Shown in pieces: positions 21,018 through 31,083 of a stretch of DNA of 64,000 bases. Under the pieces are notes generated by a model. That model was not told where the DNA came from, ran no database searches, and saw only the letters and a list, made by a program, of their open reading frames with translations. Each line of letters opens with the position of its first letter. Position 1 is the first letter of the stretch. The position numbers were made by a program, and so were the translations under genes. Source of the stretch: Siderastrea siderea (lineage: Eukaryota; Cnidaria; Anthozoa; Scleractinia; Rhizangiidae); assembly GCA_964030785.1 (NCBI GenBank), contig OZ034969.1, forward strand, positions 47,813,701 through 47,877,700. The letters are read 5' to 3'.

Positions 21018-21304
21018 CCGTATCTATAACAAAATGCGAGATTAGAAAATCCACGTCCCCTTTGGGGATATATTTTTAATTGTTAGGTTTGCAAGCATGT
21101 GGGGAAACAGCTATGAAAACAACCCATTTTACTGCACCTAATTGACGCATGCGCAGCGTAGTTGTCCGATTACAGCTGTCCAATTGCAAAGAGTTCAAAT
21201 TGGAAGCTGTAATTGGACACCCACGTGATCACCCTCCAGTTACGTATCAAATAGGCGCTCGGAGAACCAGTCTCAATCGAGCATTTTGTTATAGATACGA
21301 TTAA
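21014..21304. mobile_element. TTAA-flanked MITE abutting the previous element
   Basis: After the shared TTAA at 21014-21017 the sequence reads CCGTATCTATAACAAAATGC; the complementary GCATTTTGTTATAGATACGA ends at 21300, followed by TTAA (21301-21304). The length is 283 bp with near-perfect 20-bp ends. An inner hairpin pairs TTACAGCTGTCCAATT with AATTGGAAGCTGTAA (21171-21219). Confidence 0.8.
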
Positions 21305-21394
21305 CCAAATTACAGTCAAAGCTCTAGTAAGTGGACACGTTTGGGACCAATTACAGGTCTCCCAACGGCTTTTTTCATGTGAATGTCGCAATCA

Positions 21395-22609
21395 GTTTGA
21401 TTAGATATATTTTATATAATACAGATCGGAAATCTCGCCGTTGATCATCGGCGAAGTGAAACCGTCGGTAGTTTGATTAAATATATTTTATATAATACAG
21501 ATCGGAAATCTCGCCGTTGATCATCGGCGAAGTGAAACCGTCTATATAATGAAGGACTCAATATCTCGCCGTTGATCATCGGCGAAGTGAAGCCGTCTGT
21601 ATAATGTAGGACTCAATATCTCGCCGTTAATCATCGGCGACGTGAAGCCGTCGGTATAATGAAGGACTCAATATCTCGCCGCTGATCATCGGCGAAGTGA
21701 AGCCGTCTGTATAATGTAGGACTCAATATCTCGCCGTTGATCATCGGCGAAGTGAAACCGTCTATATAATGAAGGACTCAATATCTGGCCGTTGATCATC
21801 GGCCAAGTGAAACCGTCAGTATAATGAAGGACTCAATATCTCGCCGTTGATCATCGGCGAAGTGAAGCCGTCGGTATAATAAAGGACTCAATATCTCGCC
21901 GTTGATCATCGGCGAAGTGAAGCCGTCTGTATAATGAAGGACTCAATATCTCGCCGTTGATCATCGGTGAAGTGAAGCCGTCGGTATAATAAAAGACTCA
22001 ATATCTCGCCGTTGATCATCGGCGAAGTGAAGCCGTCTGTATAATGAAGGACTCAATATCTCGCCGTTGATCATCGGTGAAGTGAAGCCGTCGGTATAAT
22101 AAAGGACTCAATATCTCGCCGTTGATCATCAGCGAAGTGAAGCCGTCTGTATAATGTAGGACTCAATATCTCGCCGTTGATCATCGGCGAAGTGAAGCCG
22201 TCTGTATAATGTAGGACTCAATATCTCGCCGTTGATCATCGGCGAAGTGAAGCGGTCGGTATAATAAAGGACTCAATATCTCGCCTTTGATCATCGGCGA
22301 AGTGAAGCCGTCTGTATAATGTAGGACTCAATATCTCGCCGTTGATCATCGGCGAAGTGAAACCGTCTGCATAAAGAAGGACCCAATATCTCGCCGTTGA
22401 TCATCGGTGAAGTGAAACCGTCGGTATAAAGTAGGCGTCGATATCTCGCCGTTGATCATCGGCGAAGTGAAACCTTTTGTATAATCAAGGACTCAATATC
22501 TCGCCGTTGATCATCGGCGAATTGAAACCTTCTGTATAATGAAGGACTCAATATTTCGCCGTTGATCATCGGCGAAGTGAAGGTGTCTGTATAATGGAGA
22601 ACTCCAAAA
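21395..22609 (-). repeat. 55-bp satellite array 1 (about 21 units), TGATCA core
   Basis: Units of 55 bp are repeated about 21 times; the first two at the outer edge have a longer 76-bp spacing with AGTTTGATTAGATATATTTT between cores. Each unit has a near-palindrome with arms TCGCCG and CGGCGA around T-TGATCA-T, followed by a spacer with CCGTCTGTATAATGAAGG. Reverse-complemented, the unit aligns over its full length with array 2, hence the minus orientation given here. Confidence 0.95.
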
Positions 22610-22763
22610 CTCGCCGATGATCAGCGGCGAAATATTGAGTCCTTTCTGTATGATCAGCCGATCGATGAGCCGATCGATAATTATTCGATCGATGATGTCT
22701 AGCAAAGTTTCTTGCTTAGAAACTTCTTTGTTTACAATATACAAAGTGAATTATGACAATTAT
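22610..22763. other. Centre of the inverted satellite pair
   Basis: At 22610 the repeat orientation flips: one unit reads CTCGCCGATGATCAGCGGCG and then ATATTGAGTCC in array-2 direction while still carrying array-1 sequence. Next comes a unique spacer with several ATCGAT/GATCGATGA motifs and AGTTTCTTGCTTAGAAACTT, a short hairpin. No gene is seen. Confidence 0.8.
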
Positions 22764-23843
22764 CAGACGCACCTACCTCTCCGTTGCACATCGGCGAGAT
22801 ATCAGTCTCTCTTATATACGGACGCATATACCTCTCCGTTGCACATCGGCGAGATATCAGTGTCTCTTATATACGGACGCACATACCTCGCCGTTGCACA
22901 TCGGCGAGATATCAGTCTTTCTTATATACAGACGCACCTACCTCGCCGTTGTACATCGGCGAGATATCAGTCTTTCTTATGTACAGACGCACCTAGCTCG
23001 CCGTTGTACATCGGCGAGATTGCAGTGTTTCTTATGTACAGACGCACCTAGCTCGCCGTTGTACATCGGCGAGATTGCAGTCTTTCTTATATACAGACGC
23101 ACCAAGCTCGCCGTTGTACATCGGCGAGATTGCAGTCTTTCTTATGTACAGACGCACCTACCTCGCCGTTGTACATCGGCGAGATTGCAGTCTTTCTTAT
23201 ATATAGACGCACCTACCTCGCCGTTGTACATCGGCGAGATTGCAGTCTTGCTTATATACAGACGCACCTAGCTCGCCGTTGTACATCGGCGAGATATCAG
23301 TCTTTCTCATATACAGACGCACCTAGCTCGCCGTTGTACATCGGCGAGATATCAGTCTTTCTTATATACAGACGCACCTAGCTCGCCGTTGTACATCGGC
23401 GAGATTGCAGTCTTGCTTATATACAGACGCACCTATCTCGCCGTTGTACATCGGCGAGATATCAGTCTTTCTCATATACAGACGCACCTACCTCGCCGTT
23501 GTACATCGGCGAGATATCAGTCTTTCTTATATACAGACGCACCTAGCTTGCCGTTGTACATCGGCGAGATTGCAGTCTTGCTTATATACAGACGCACCTA
23601 TCTCGCCGTTGTACATCGGCGAGATATCAGTCTTTCTTATATACAGACGCACCTACCTCGCCGTTGTACATCGGCGAGATGTCAGTTTTTCTCATATACA
23701 GAGGCACCTATCTCGCCGTTGTACATCGGCGAGATATCAGTCTTTCTTATATGCAGACGCACCTAGCTCGCCGTTGTACATCGGCGAGATATCAGTCTTG
23801 CTTATATACAGACGCACCTACCTCGCCGTTGTACATCGGCGAG
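22764..23843 (+). repeat. 55-bp satellite array 2 (20 units), TGTACA core
   Basis: Twenty tightly spaced 55-bp units carry arms CTCGCCG and CGGCGAG around T-TGTACA-T (TGCACA in the first three), with a spacer such as TCTTTCTTATATACAGACGC. Since 55 is not divisible by three, a read-through frame cycles through three phases and gives a 55-residue repeat. Stops arise only where ACCTACC has changed to ACCTAGC. These frames are not called as genes. Confidence 0.95.
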
Positions 23844-23849
23844 GAGGTG

Positions 23850-24550
23850 ATTCTATATTAGATAACTTGTTAAATAATACATATTGCGAAGTTGGCGAAT
23901 TTTGTCTCGTTCTATATATTGAAACAGTCACAATATGTGATTGTCTGATCACCGGCTTAAACACCACAGTGAGTAAAATGTGAATGTCTTTGCCACAAGA
24001 AACAATCCTTCCACTCTGGAGACTGCTTATAAATTTCGGTGTCATCTGGTGCGTTTCTTTGGATTTTTGTGTTTTCAATGCCTGTTAGCAGTCATCAAAC
24101 TTTAAAAATCGTTATAAAAGGTAGCCATTGTAGCAATCAACGTAGCTTTATTTAATGTTAGGACACGAGGTTGAGGAGAAGCAACAAAACGATGTGACAT
24201 GTTTCAATTTCGTAGACATGTTTTGACGGTACATCCGTCATCGACAGTGTAACGTTAACGAAAATCCATGTTGAATTATATAGCATACGCGTGGCTTACA
24301 ATGAATACGTTACGCTACAAGAGATACATTATATTACTGAGATATGGGGATTTCTATCACCCAGGTCTTATAATCAGGGAGCTTATAAATGTTCTTTGGG
24401 TTGTTTTTGTTTTGTTTCGCTTGGTAGAGTGATGACTGGAGGAGGAGAGAATCCAAAGATTATGCAATTTAAATTTTTCGGTATTTCTTCTTTATACTCC
24501 AAGGTAAATTTTTACGTTATGTGTATAATCAATATGCCTTATAAATGTCA
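23850..24550. other. No gene recognised
   Basis: AT-rich unique-looking sequence after the satellite. The frame at 24291-24581 has no domain signature and ends in the terminal repeat of the next element. Confidence 0.4.
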
Positions 24551-25583
24551 CCTACACAGTGTTCTCCTTATTAGGTGGTAACTGGTAAAATTTACCGCTT
24601 TTAACACCACATGTTACCGGTTAGTCGGAACCACATACCATTAGGCCTGGATTAGAACCATCCAGATCCAACAGTTTGGGATCGTGAAAGATTTATTATC
24701 AGATTGAATTATGAAAAGATTTGTCAGTCATAACTACGTACCACGTAAGTCTTGTCTTACGGTAGTAACTTTTCTCATTGTCCATGCGTTTGTACAATGG
24801 TAGGCGAAGTCTTATCATGATCCCGACATTTCTAAGTTCGTTAGATAATAGTCTCATCTTCTCTACGTTTCTTCGCACGTTTCTACCTTAGTAAGAATTA
24901 TTATTAGTCGTATCTTTTTAACGTTTCTCCCTATGCTAGTAAATTCCTAAGGTATTGGTCTTCTCGACCTCTTCCCGGCGTGCGATAGTATGTTCGTTAG
25001 TGTTGTAAGGTCTCATCATCTAGACTGTCGACATTTCTCCGTACGTTAGAACATTCGAAAAATATTGTTGTTATGTTCTCCACGTTTGTCCGTGTTCTAG
25101 TATATTCGTAATTAGGATGTTGTTATTTGTATTTCCTTAACATTTCTCCGTACGTTAGCATTGTCGTAAGATATTAGTGTTATCAACTTGACGTCTATAT
25201 CCGTATGTTGGTTTGTTCAGGTTTGTTTGTAAGGTGCTCTTAGTATTGTCTTCTCCTCGAAGTTCTTCGTTTGTGCCTTTGTAAGGAGTATGTCTCATCT
25301 TCTAGGCGTTTCTCAGCACGTTTTTTTAATAGGTTGCTGTAAGCTTTTTCCTCTCGAAGTTTATCTGTACGTTAATACGTTCCTTGTAACAGGAATCGCA
25401 AACGTCAACCGTTTCGAGGGGTTTTCGAGACGTGTCTGAGCCTAGTGTCATGCCGGCAACATTCCGGGTCTCATGACGACAATTCCACACCAGGGTAGAA
25501 AAAGATTCTCAACAGAGCTGCTTTACCGGTCTAAAAAACTGACTTACCTGTTACCCTGAAAACCAGGGAGAACACTGCCTACA
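24551..25583. mobile_element. TIR transposon with 6-bp target duplication CCTACA and degenerate internal repeats
   Basis: CCTACA (24551-24556) precedes CAGTGTTCTCC; the complementary GGAGAACACTG ends at 25577 and is followed by CCTACA (25578-25583). The subterminal parts also pair (GGTAACTGGTAAA against TTACCTGTTACC). CAG termini resemble hAT elements, whose duplications are usually 8 bp; two further flanking positions do not match, so 6 bp is what the sequence shows. Inside, about 24830-25400 is a strongly degenerate series of TTTCTCCGTACGTTAG-like units spaced about 50-65 bp. No transposase is seen. Confidence 0.75.
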
Positions 25584-25584
25584 G

Positions 25585-25695
25585 GATCTGTGTACAAGCA
25601 GTTGGTGCAAAAAGTTGCCAAAACAGATGTTAAAGTAGAGAGACTGGAACAAGAAGTTAAAAACTGTCAGAGGATTAAGGATGTCAAAGTAGGTT
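25585..25695 (+). CDS. Short coiled-coil exon candidate upstream of NACHT
   Basis: Following CCTACAG, a phase-1 frame reads SVYKQLVQKVAKTDVKVERL and continues EQEVKNCQRIKDVK, a typical heptad coiled coil. A donor at GTAG|GTTAGC (phase 1) would match the acceptor phase of the NACHT exon, while AAA|GTAGGT would not. Its acceptor lies directly against the end of a transposon, so splicing may be lost. Confidence 0.4.
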
Positions 25696-26487
25696 AGCAA
25701 CTAAAACAACGCGCTGAATGTGACCGGAGATGAAAAGAAAAATTTCCTTTGGCTATTTTTTTAAAAGGGGGGGGGGGGGGAAATCGTTTGTGTGTTAATC
25801 TCAGTGTCCTCAGTAAATGTGAATGCTATGTTTTCTCTAACCTTGCCTAGTAGTAGTAGGCACCTTTCCTTCACGGCCCGATGTTTGAGAACAATCCAGT
25901 GCACAATTTTATTGGTCTTTTATCACTGTAAAAACTGTCAAATTTATATACGCTCATCAAAACAAGTGACCGTTTAATCTTCTTTCTACTCTTAAGTAAA
26001 TCCTCATATCTGCATATTTAGTGAATCTTTTGAAATTTGGTTTTTAACTCGTTGAGATGCGTAGCGTTGAAACGTGTTATAGGAAGGGGGCGAAAAATTC
26101 GCTCGGTCGGTCGACCCGCCATAGACCAATTGTTAATGGGGGTGGGGAAGGAAGAGGGCTTATCTTTTGCTTTTGGTTTTCTTGGGGACAGATCTAGGTT
26201 AATGCAATGCCATTGTTGTTATCAGTTCTTATCAAAAGTCGCTAAATGTGCCATCTGCCACGTTAACTGTGACCTCCAACATACTATACGCGCCTTCTGC
26301 CAACTTCAGTTCTTATCAAAAGTCGGTAAAAGTGCCATCTGCCACAAAGTAGTTTGCATTACCTCTCAGGAACCTTTGATATTTGGTCTTTTAAGTAAGT
26401 TTTTTTTTTGTAACCTCACAACCTCACTGTTACCTGAACTGGATCATATTTATGAATTCTTTCCTTTCTTTTTTTTCTCATAATCAG
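25696..26487 (+). other. Probable intron before the NACHT exon
   Basis: Contains a G homopolymer (about 25767-25779) and an 84-bp-offset direct repeat (CAGTTCTTATCAAAAGTCG at 26223 and 26307). It ends in a polypyrimidine tract and acceptor (TTTTTTCTCATAATCAG to 26487). Confidence 0.5.
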
Positions 26488-27919
26488 GGGCTTCTACTGT
26501 GGAATCTTTTGATGTTGAAACCTGTCGAAGTAAGCTCGCAGAGCATTATAAAAGAACAGCCAAGGTTCCCACCTCTGTGTGGTCTTCAGTTTGTCAAGTG
26601 GAACTTGACCAGATCTACACTCGACTGTCCTGGGTGAAAAAGGAGCAAACCCAGGCTGGGCCATCACAGTCTGAGCTGAGGCGCTATACCGACCTTTTCA
26701 CTGCTGACAAGAATGGTGTTATTCCTAAGAGAATACTCGTGCAAGGGGAGACGGGAGTTGGAAAGAGCACATTTGTCAAGAAACTGACTGTGGACTGGGC
26801 AAAATGTCATGGTCAGAACACTGTTGACGAGCAATTTTCTGCCTTTAGCAAGTTGCAGGATAATGAGAAGAATGAAAGTCAGGCTGATGCTCTGAGAAAG
26901 TTTCACCTCGTTGTTGCCATCAATCTCAAAGAAGTATCCAGATGTCAGACGTTAAGAGAAGTTTTAAACTGCTCTCGTCTGTTTCCAAAGGATGAGAAAC
27001 ATCAACGGATGATCTCCTTAGTTATGTCCGCAACAACCAAGAGAATGTTCTGCTGGTGTTTGATGGCTACGATGAATATCACAGCGGAAGCGAAGCAGAA
27101 GCCCAGTTTGGCAGCAGAAGCGACTGTCCAATCTGCGAAATATTCCACGGAAGTTTTCTGAGAGACTGCACTGTCTTAGTAACCACGCGACCGTCGAGAG
27201 CTGACGAGCTGGAAGAATCTGCCGACAAACACATTGAGATCACTGGTTTTAACAGTCAAGATCAAGAGGCTTTTATGAAAAAAATGTTGGATAGCGAAAC
27301 CCGGGTGAGAGATGTACAGCGATTTTTAAGGAAGAATAATCTCAGCGACCAAGCGAGAGTGCCGTTACTGGCTCTCTTCTTTTGTTTGTTGTGGAAGCAA
27401 GTAAAGGAACAGCTAATGGAACTAATCAAAACGAAAACTAAATTGTACGAAGCAATGATTCGACATATTCTACAGTACAGCCACAAGAAGTATTCCCCCA
27501 CTCAGGTCTCTAAAATAAAAGAGGAGAATTACGAAGAGATCGTGGCAGAAATAGGCAAGGTGGCTTTGGAAGCTCTTCTAAAGGGTAATCATGTGTTTGA
27601 GTATGGTCAGCTGTCTGACAAAGTGCGTGGTGAAAAAAGTCTCATCGTTGGCCTTCTTCATTTGTCTGAGTACGAAGAACCCAGTCTGGAACCCATGGAG
27701 GTGGTATCCTTTATTCACAAGAGCATACAAGAGTATCTTGCAGCGTGGTACATCACCTACAGGTGTGTTCCTGAGGGCAATTTGGGTGGAATTGTAGAGC
27801 ACGTCCTCACTTTGGAAGATTGTATGACATTGGAGAATGTTTTTCCGTCCGTTTGTGGTTTATCTAACGATGGAGGAGTGAAGGTGTTCAAGCAGTCCGA
27901 ACCTCGGACTCTTCATTAG
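26488..27919 (+). pseudogene. NACHT NTPase exon (NLR-like), frameshifted and truncated
   Basis: NACHT domains are ATP-driven oligomerisation switches in NLR-type immune receptors. After the acceptor at 26487 the frame reads VESFDVETCRSKLAEHYKRT, then Walker A GETGVGKST at 26745-26771. Near 27006 the frame shifts by one base next to a short A run. The new frame carries Walker B LLVFDGYDEY (27047-27076), TTRPSRADELEE (sensor-1 region, near 27183) and FIHKSIQEYLAAWYI, the winged-helix signature of NLRs, near 27710-27754. It then reads VCGLSNDGGVKVF and stops at 27917. No LRR, TPR or WD repeats follow. The acceptor is phase 1. With the shift and early stop this is probably a pseudogene, unless the indel is an assembly error. 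Confidence 0.85.
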
Positions 27920-27939
27920 ATTTATCGAAAATGATACCA

Positions 27940-28020
27940 GGTGAAGAAAACGGATTCCAATATATCAATGTGGATTCTGGATTCCGGATTCCAACAGCAA
28001 AGATTTCGTGGATTCCGGGT
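27940..28020. repeat. GGATTCC-rich repeat
   Basis: Several GGATTCC/GGATTCTGGATTCC units in tandem. Related blocks occur at about 37010-37125 and 47458-47560, so it is a dispersed low-complexity family. Confidence 0.6.
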
Positions 28021-28889
28021 TCCTGCTTCTGTGACATGGGGCTAGACAGGAGCGTTTGATGACGTGTTGTTTTAGGACAGACAGAGATTTTAGACTTTCA
28101 CAACAAGTTACAGTAACGGTGTTGTTATATACGGCAAGGAGGATGAAAAGATAACAATAATCATTTGCCTTACAAAGTTACACCGCCACGGTACGAAGCA
28201 GACTTCACTATCTGGCTAACAGACGTATAGTCCACCTTTTTAGCCGCTGAAATTGTTCCTGTCTTGCGATATCAGGTAAAAAAATTATCTTTTGAGTTTT
28301 TTTTCGACAATTACCAAGCATTTTGATGGTTGATCTGCATCTGCATACGCATTGGCGTCTATCGTTTTGTGCAAACAATAAAACCACCCCAAACGTTGCG
28401 AAATTCTCTTGCTTTTAATTGGTCACTCAATTAACATGAATCGCACGCTGAACTATATAAACAGAAGCTTTGTGATCATTTGGCCACACCAGCTCCCACT
28501 CACTCGAGCACCAAAGCAACTAAAGAAGGAAACCGCTCAGATTTCCGGAACAGGTCTTGCTAGTCGGATAAGTATTTTTCATATCACGAACACTACTGCC
28601 AAACCCCACTGACATTTATCAAAGTCGGAGCCACATTCGCCCAAAAAAATAAAGAGATAAAACATTTTCTTACACTGATACTGACGTTTATAAGAGGGAC
28701 AAATCGCTCCGAGACTTTCTAATAAGCCATAATTCATTGCCTCAATTAGAACAACAGTAACAGACATCATGTTCGGTAAGGAGGGTGACAATATTACAGT
28801 CACAGTAATATATATAGTGGCATTTTCGACCAGTTTACAGTTCTATTGTGCCCATTACTTTCCTTTATTTTCCTTTGGTACTTTGTACT
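28021..28889. other. No gene recognised
   Basis: AT-rich; no domain, splice-supported exon or strong palindrome was found. Confidence 0.4.
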
Positions 28890-29600
28890 CTCTACACAGG
28901 CCACAAAGATGTCAGAACAGACAAACGATACACAAATGAAGAAAAGGTTAATCGCAGTGATGTACACAATTAAAGAAATTGCGATAAGTCTAAAAAAAAT
29001 TTGGACGGGATATGAACTCTCGACCTTCACGCTGCTAGTTCGATGCTCTAACCAGCTGGGTTACCAAGGTCTCACATGTTGCGAGCGGTCAATTGTGCGT
29101 TTAAATACTCCGTAAAGTGAATGAATGAGATGACAATGAATATACGATAAATCATAAACGTGAAATGTGGAAATGACACCAAATGAAGAAAATGATCCTC
29201 CCAGTGATGTACGTAATTAAAGAAATTGCGATTAAGTCGGATAAAGGTATAGAAATGACTAACGCCTTCTGCAATACTTTCAAAATTCGCAACCAATATC
29301 TTCCCTTCTATGCTTGGTGCAAGCTCAATTTTACAGGTTTTGAACAGGTTTTGCTACTTTTAAGATGCTCTTTCCAGTGCCGGTATGGATGGTTATTTAT
29401 TCCCAACCGAAAAAAATGGAAAATTCGCAAAACTACCAGGTGGTCCATTTTTCATTATTACAAACGAAGGTGGAAGATAAAGTTGTCAAAATCTGTTCCC
29501 ATGAGAGTCTACGTTTCTTTTCTGGTTGCAACAATGAAAAAAAAAACAATAAGAATTAGGACTTGAACTCATCCCGCTTAAAATCTGTTACCAGGAAGCC
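28890..29600 (-). mobile_element. Tandem pair of tRNA-derived SINE-like remnants
   Basis: A block around AATGAAGAAAA, AGTGATGTAC and TTAAAGAAATTGCGAT at about 28935-28990 recurs at about 29180-29235, offset about 247 bp, as SINE bodies would. The first is attached to a tRNA-like head on the minus strand (29003-29075). A second partial head with GAGTTCAAGTCC (box-B-like) is seen on the minus strand near 29560-29580. Confidence 0.5.
29003..29075 (-). other. tRNA-like Pol III promoter head (SINE or tRNA pseudogene)
   Basis: On the minus strand: a box-A-like TAACCCAGCTGGTTAGAGC, a box-B-like GAGAGTTCATATCCC, then a run of T (TTTTTTTT) as Pol III terminator. The acceptor stem does not pair well, so it is not a functional tRNA. 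Confidence 0.5.
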
Positions 29601-29717
29601 TTTTTATTAACAAAAATTGGCTAATTCCTCTGCAAGTTTGAATGCGAAAACAGGGCATTTATTTTTTTATCCTACAATGCCTCGTTTACCTGGTTTTTTT
29701 TGGCGCTTCCGTCATTT

Positions 29718-30571
29718 ATGGCGTTCCGTTGCGGACAAAAACATATCTATGTTAATGATATATTGAAAAGCATAAAACGTAAGTCGAGAATTGTGAAATG
29801 CATCGAAGTTAATGAAAAAAAGATAAGTCGAATCGACGTTTCCAAAATATAAGTTGCTAACAAACGATATATAATTGTAATCAAATGTCGTGGCAAGAAA
29901 CAGTCAAAATTTGAAATTCGGATCGATATGAAAAAAACACTCGAGTCGGAAAAAAATGAATCGAGATGTGAAATTCGAGTTCTCGTAAAAAAAATGCGAG
30001 TCGCCAGGAAAAAAACACTAATCGAGATTAGAAAGAACGCTGACCTGTTGTCTTGTCAGTCTGGCTTCATACTCATGGAGATGAGGTTAAAGTTGGATTC
30101 GATCCAAAATGGCGGTGCGTTGGCTATTAAACAGCAGCTGTAAATCGGTAGTGTCTAGATACCTAGTAACCGGATACGGATGTTTCGAGACTAATCCTAC
30201 TAATTCGAATCCAACTTCAACCTTGTCAACATGGCTATGAAGCCACAGACTGACAAGAAAACTGGTCACCGTTCCCTATAATCTTAAATAGTCTTCTTTC
30301 TCGAATTTGTTTCATGTCCACTCGAATTTCAAATCTTGATTCATTTTTTCAGGCTCGAGTGTTTTTTCATGTCGATCCGAATTTCAAATTTCGACTCGTG
30401 TTTCTTGCCACGACATTTGATTACCGTTGTATTGTTTGTCAACTTATATTTTGCAAACTTCGACTTACCTTTCTTATATACTTCGATGTATTTTACATTT
30501 CTCGACTTACGTTTTATGCTTTTCAACGTATTTTCATCATAGATATGTTTTTGTTCGCAACGAAACGCCAT
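29718..30571. mobile_element. Foldback element with about 380-bp inverted arms
   Basis: Outer ends ATGGCGTTCCGTTGCGG and CGCAACGAAACGCCAT are complementary, and pairing continues through ATAAAACGTAAGTCGAGAA and CATTTGATTAC/GTAATCAAATG down to TTGGATTCGA near 30098, leaving a loop of about 100 bp. The arms differ by small indels. The target duplication is not resolved. Open frames in the arms are artefacts. Confidence 0.85.
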
Positions 30572-30670
30572 TTTTAGTCATTTGTGAGTACGGTATATCA
30601 GCCTCCTACTACGCTCACTGGAATACGACTGTGGACGGATTTTATAAATCGATTAACAATGGACAGAAAA

Positions 30671-31083
30671 TTAAGACGATTTCCGCTCAACGTTCGAGCA
30701 GTAAGTGCAAAAATTAAGTTACCAAAAAAATACTTGCAGCACTGTCACATTTTGAGAACAGATAAGACGAACTTATCGTTACTTTTGCTCCCAAGCTGAC
30801 CCCGCGAGAGAAAATTGGATTTGAAGTTATCCATATTTCAATTAAAAAGACGCTTCATGTCAGTTCAAAACAAAATGGCGCCCGTTTTTAGCATACTTTT
30901 ACGAGATTTAATTTGAAATTAATTTTCTTGAGAATGCTTGAGAATTTCATCGCGGGGTCACTTGGGCAAGTGAACTAGAGTGAGATGTTTCAAATAGCAT
31001 TTAAAATGTTACCGTGCTATGAGTAGTTTTTTGGTAAAAATTTTTGCACTTATTGCCCGAACGTTGAGCGGAATCCGTCTTAA
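30671..31083. mobile_element. TTAA-targeting MITE, family GACGGATTCCGCTC, copy 1
   Basis: TTAA at 30671-30674 and 31080-31083 bracket 405 bp that starts GACGATTTCCGCTCAACG and ends with CGTTGAGCGGAATCCGTC. The interior folds back (GCTGACCCCGCGAGAG against CATCGCGGGGTCAC). A near-identical copy lies at 49368-49768. Confidence 0.9.

Noticed and set aside
21395..23843. CRISPR-like appearance of evenly spaced palindromic repeats
   Set aside because: The spacers are not unique but repeat with the unit, there are no cas genes, and the context is clearly eukaryotic. It is a tandem satellite.
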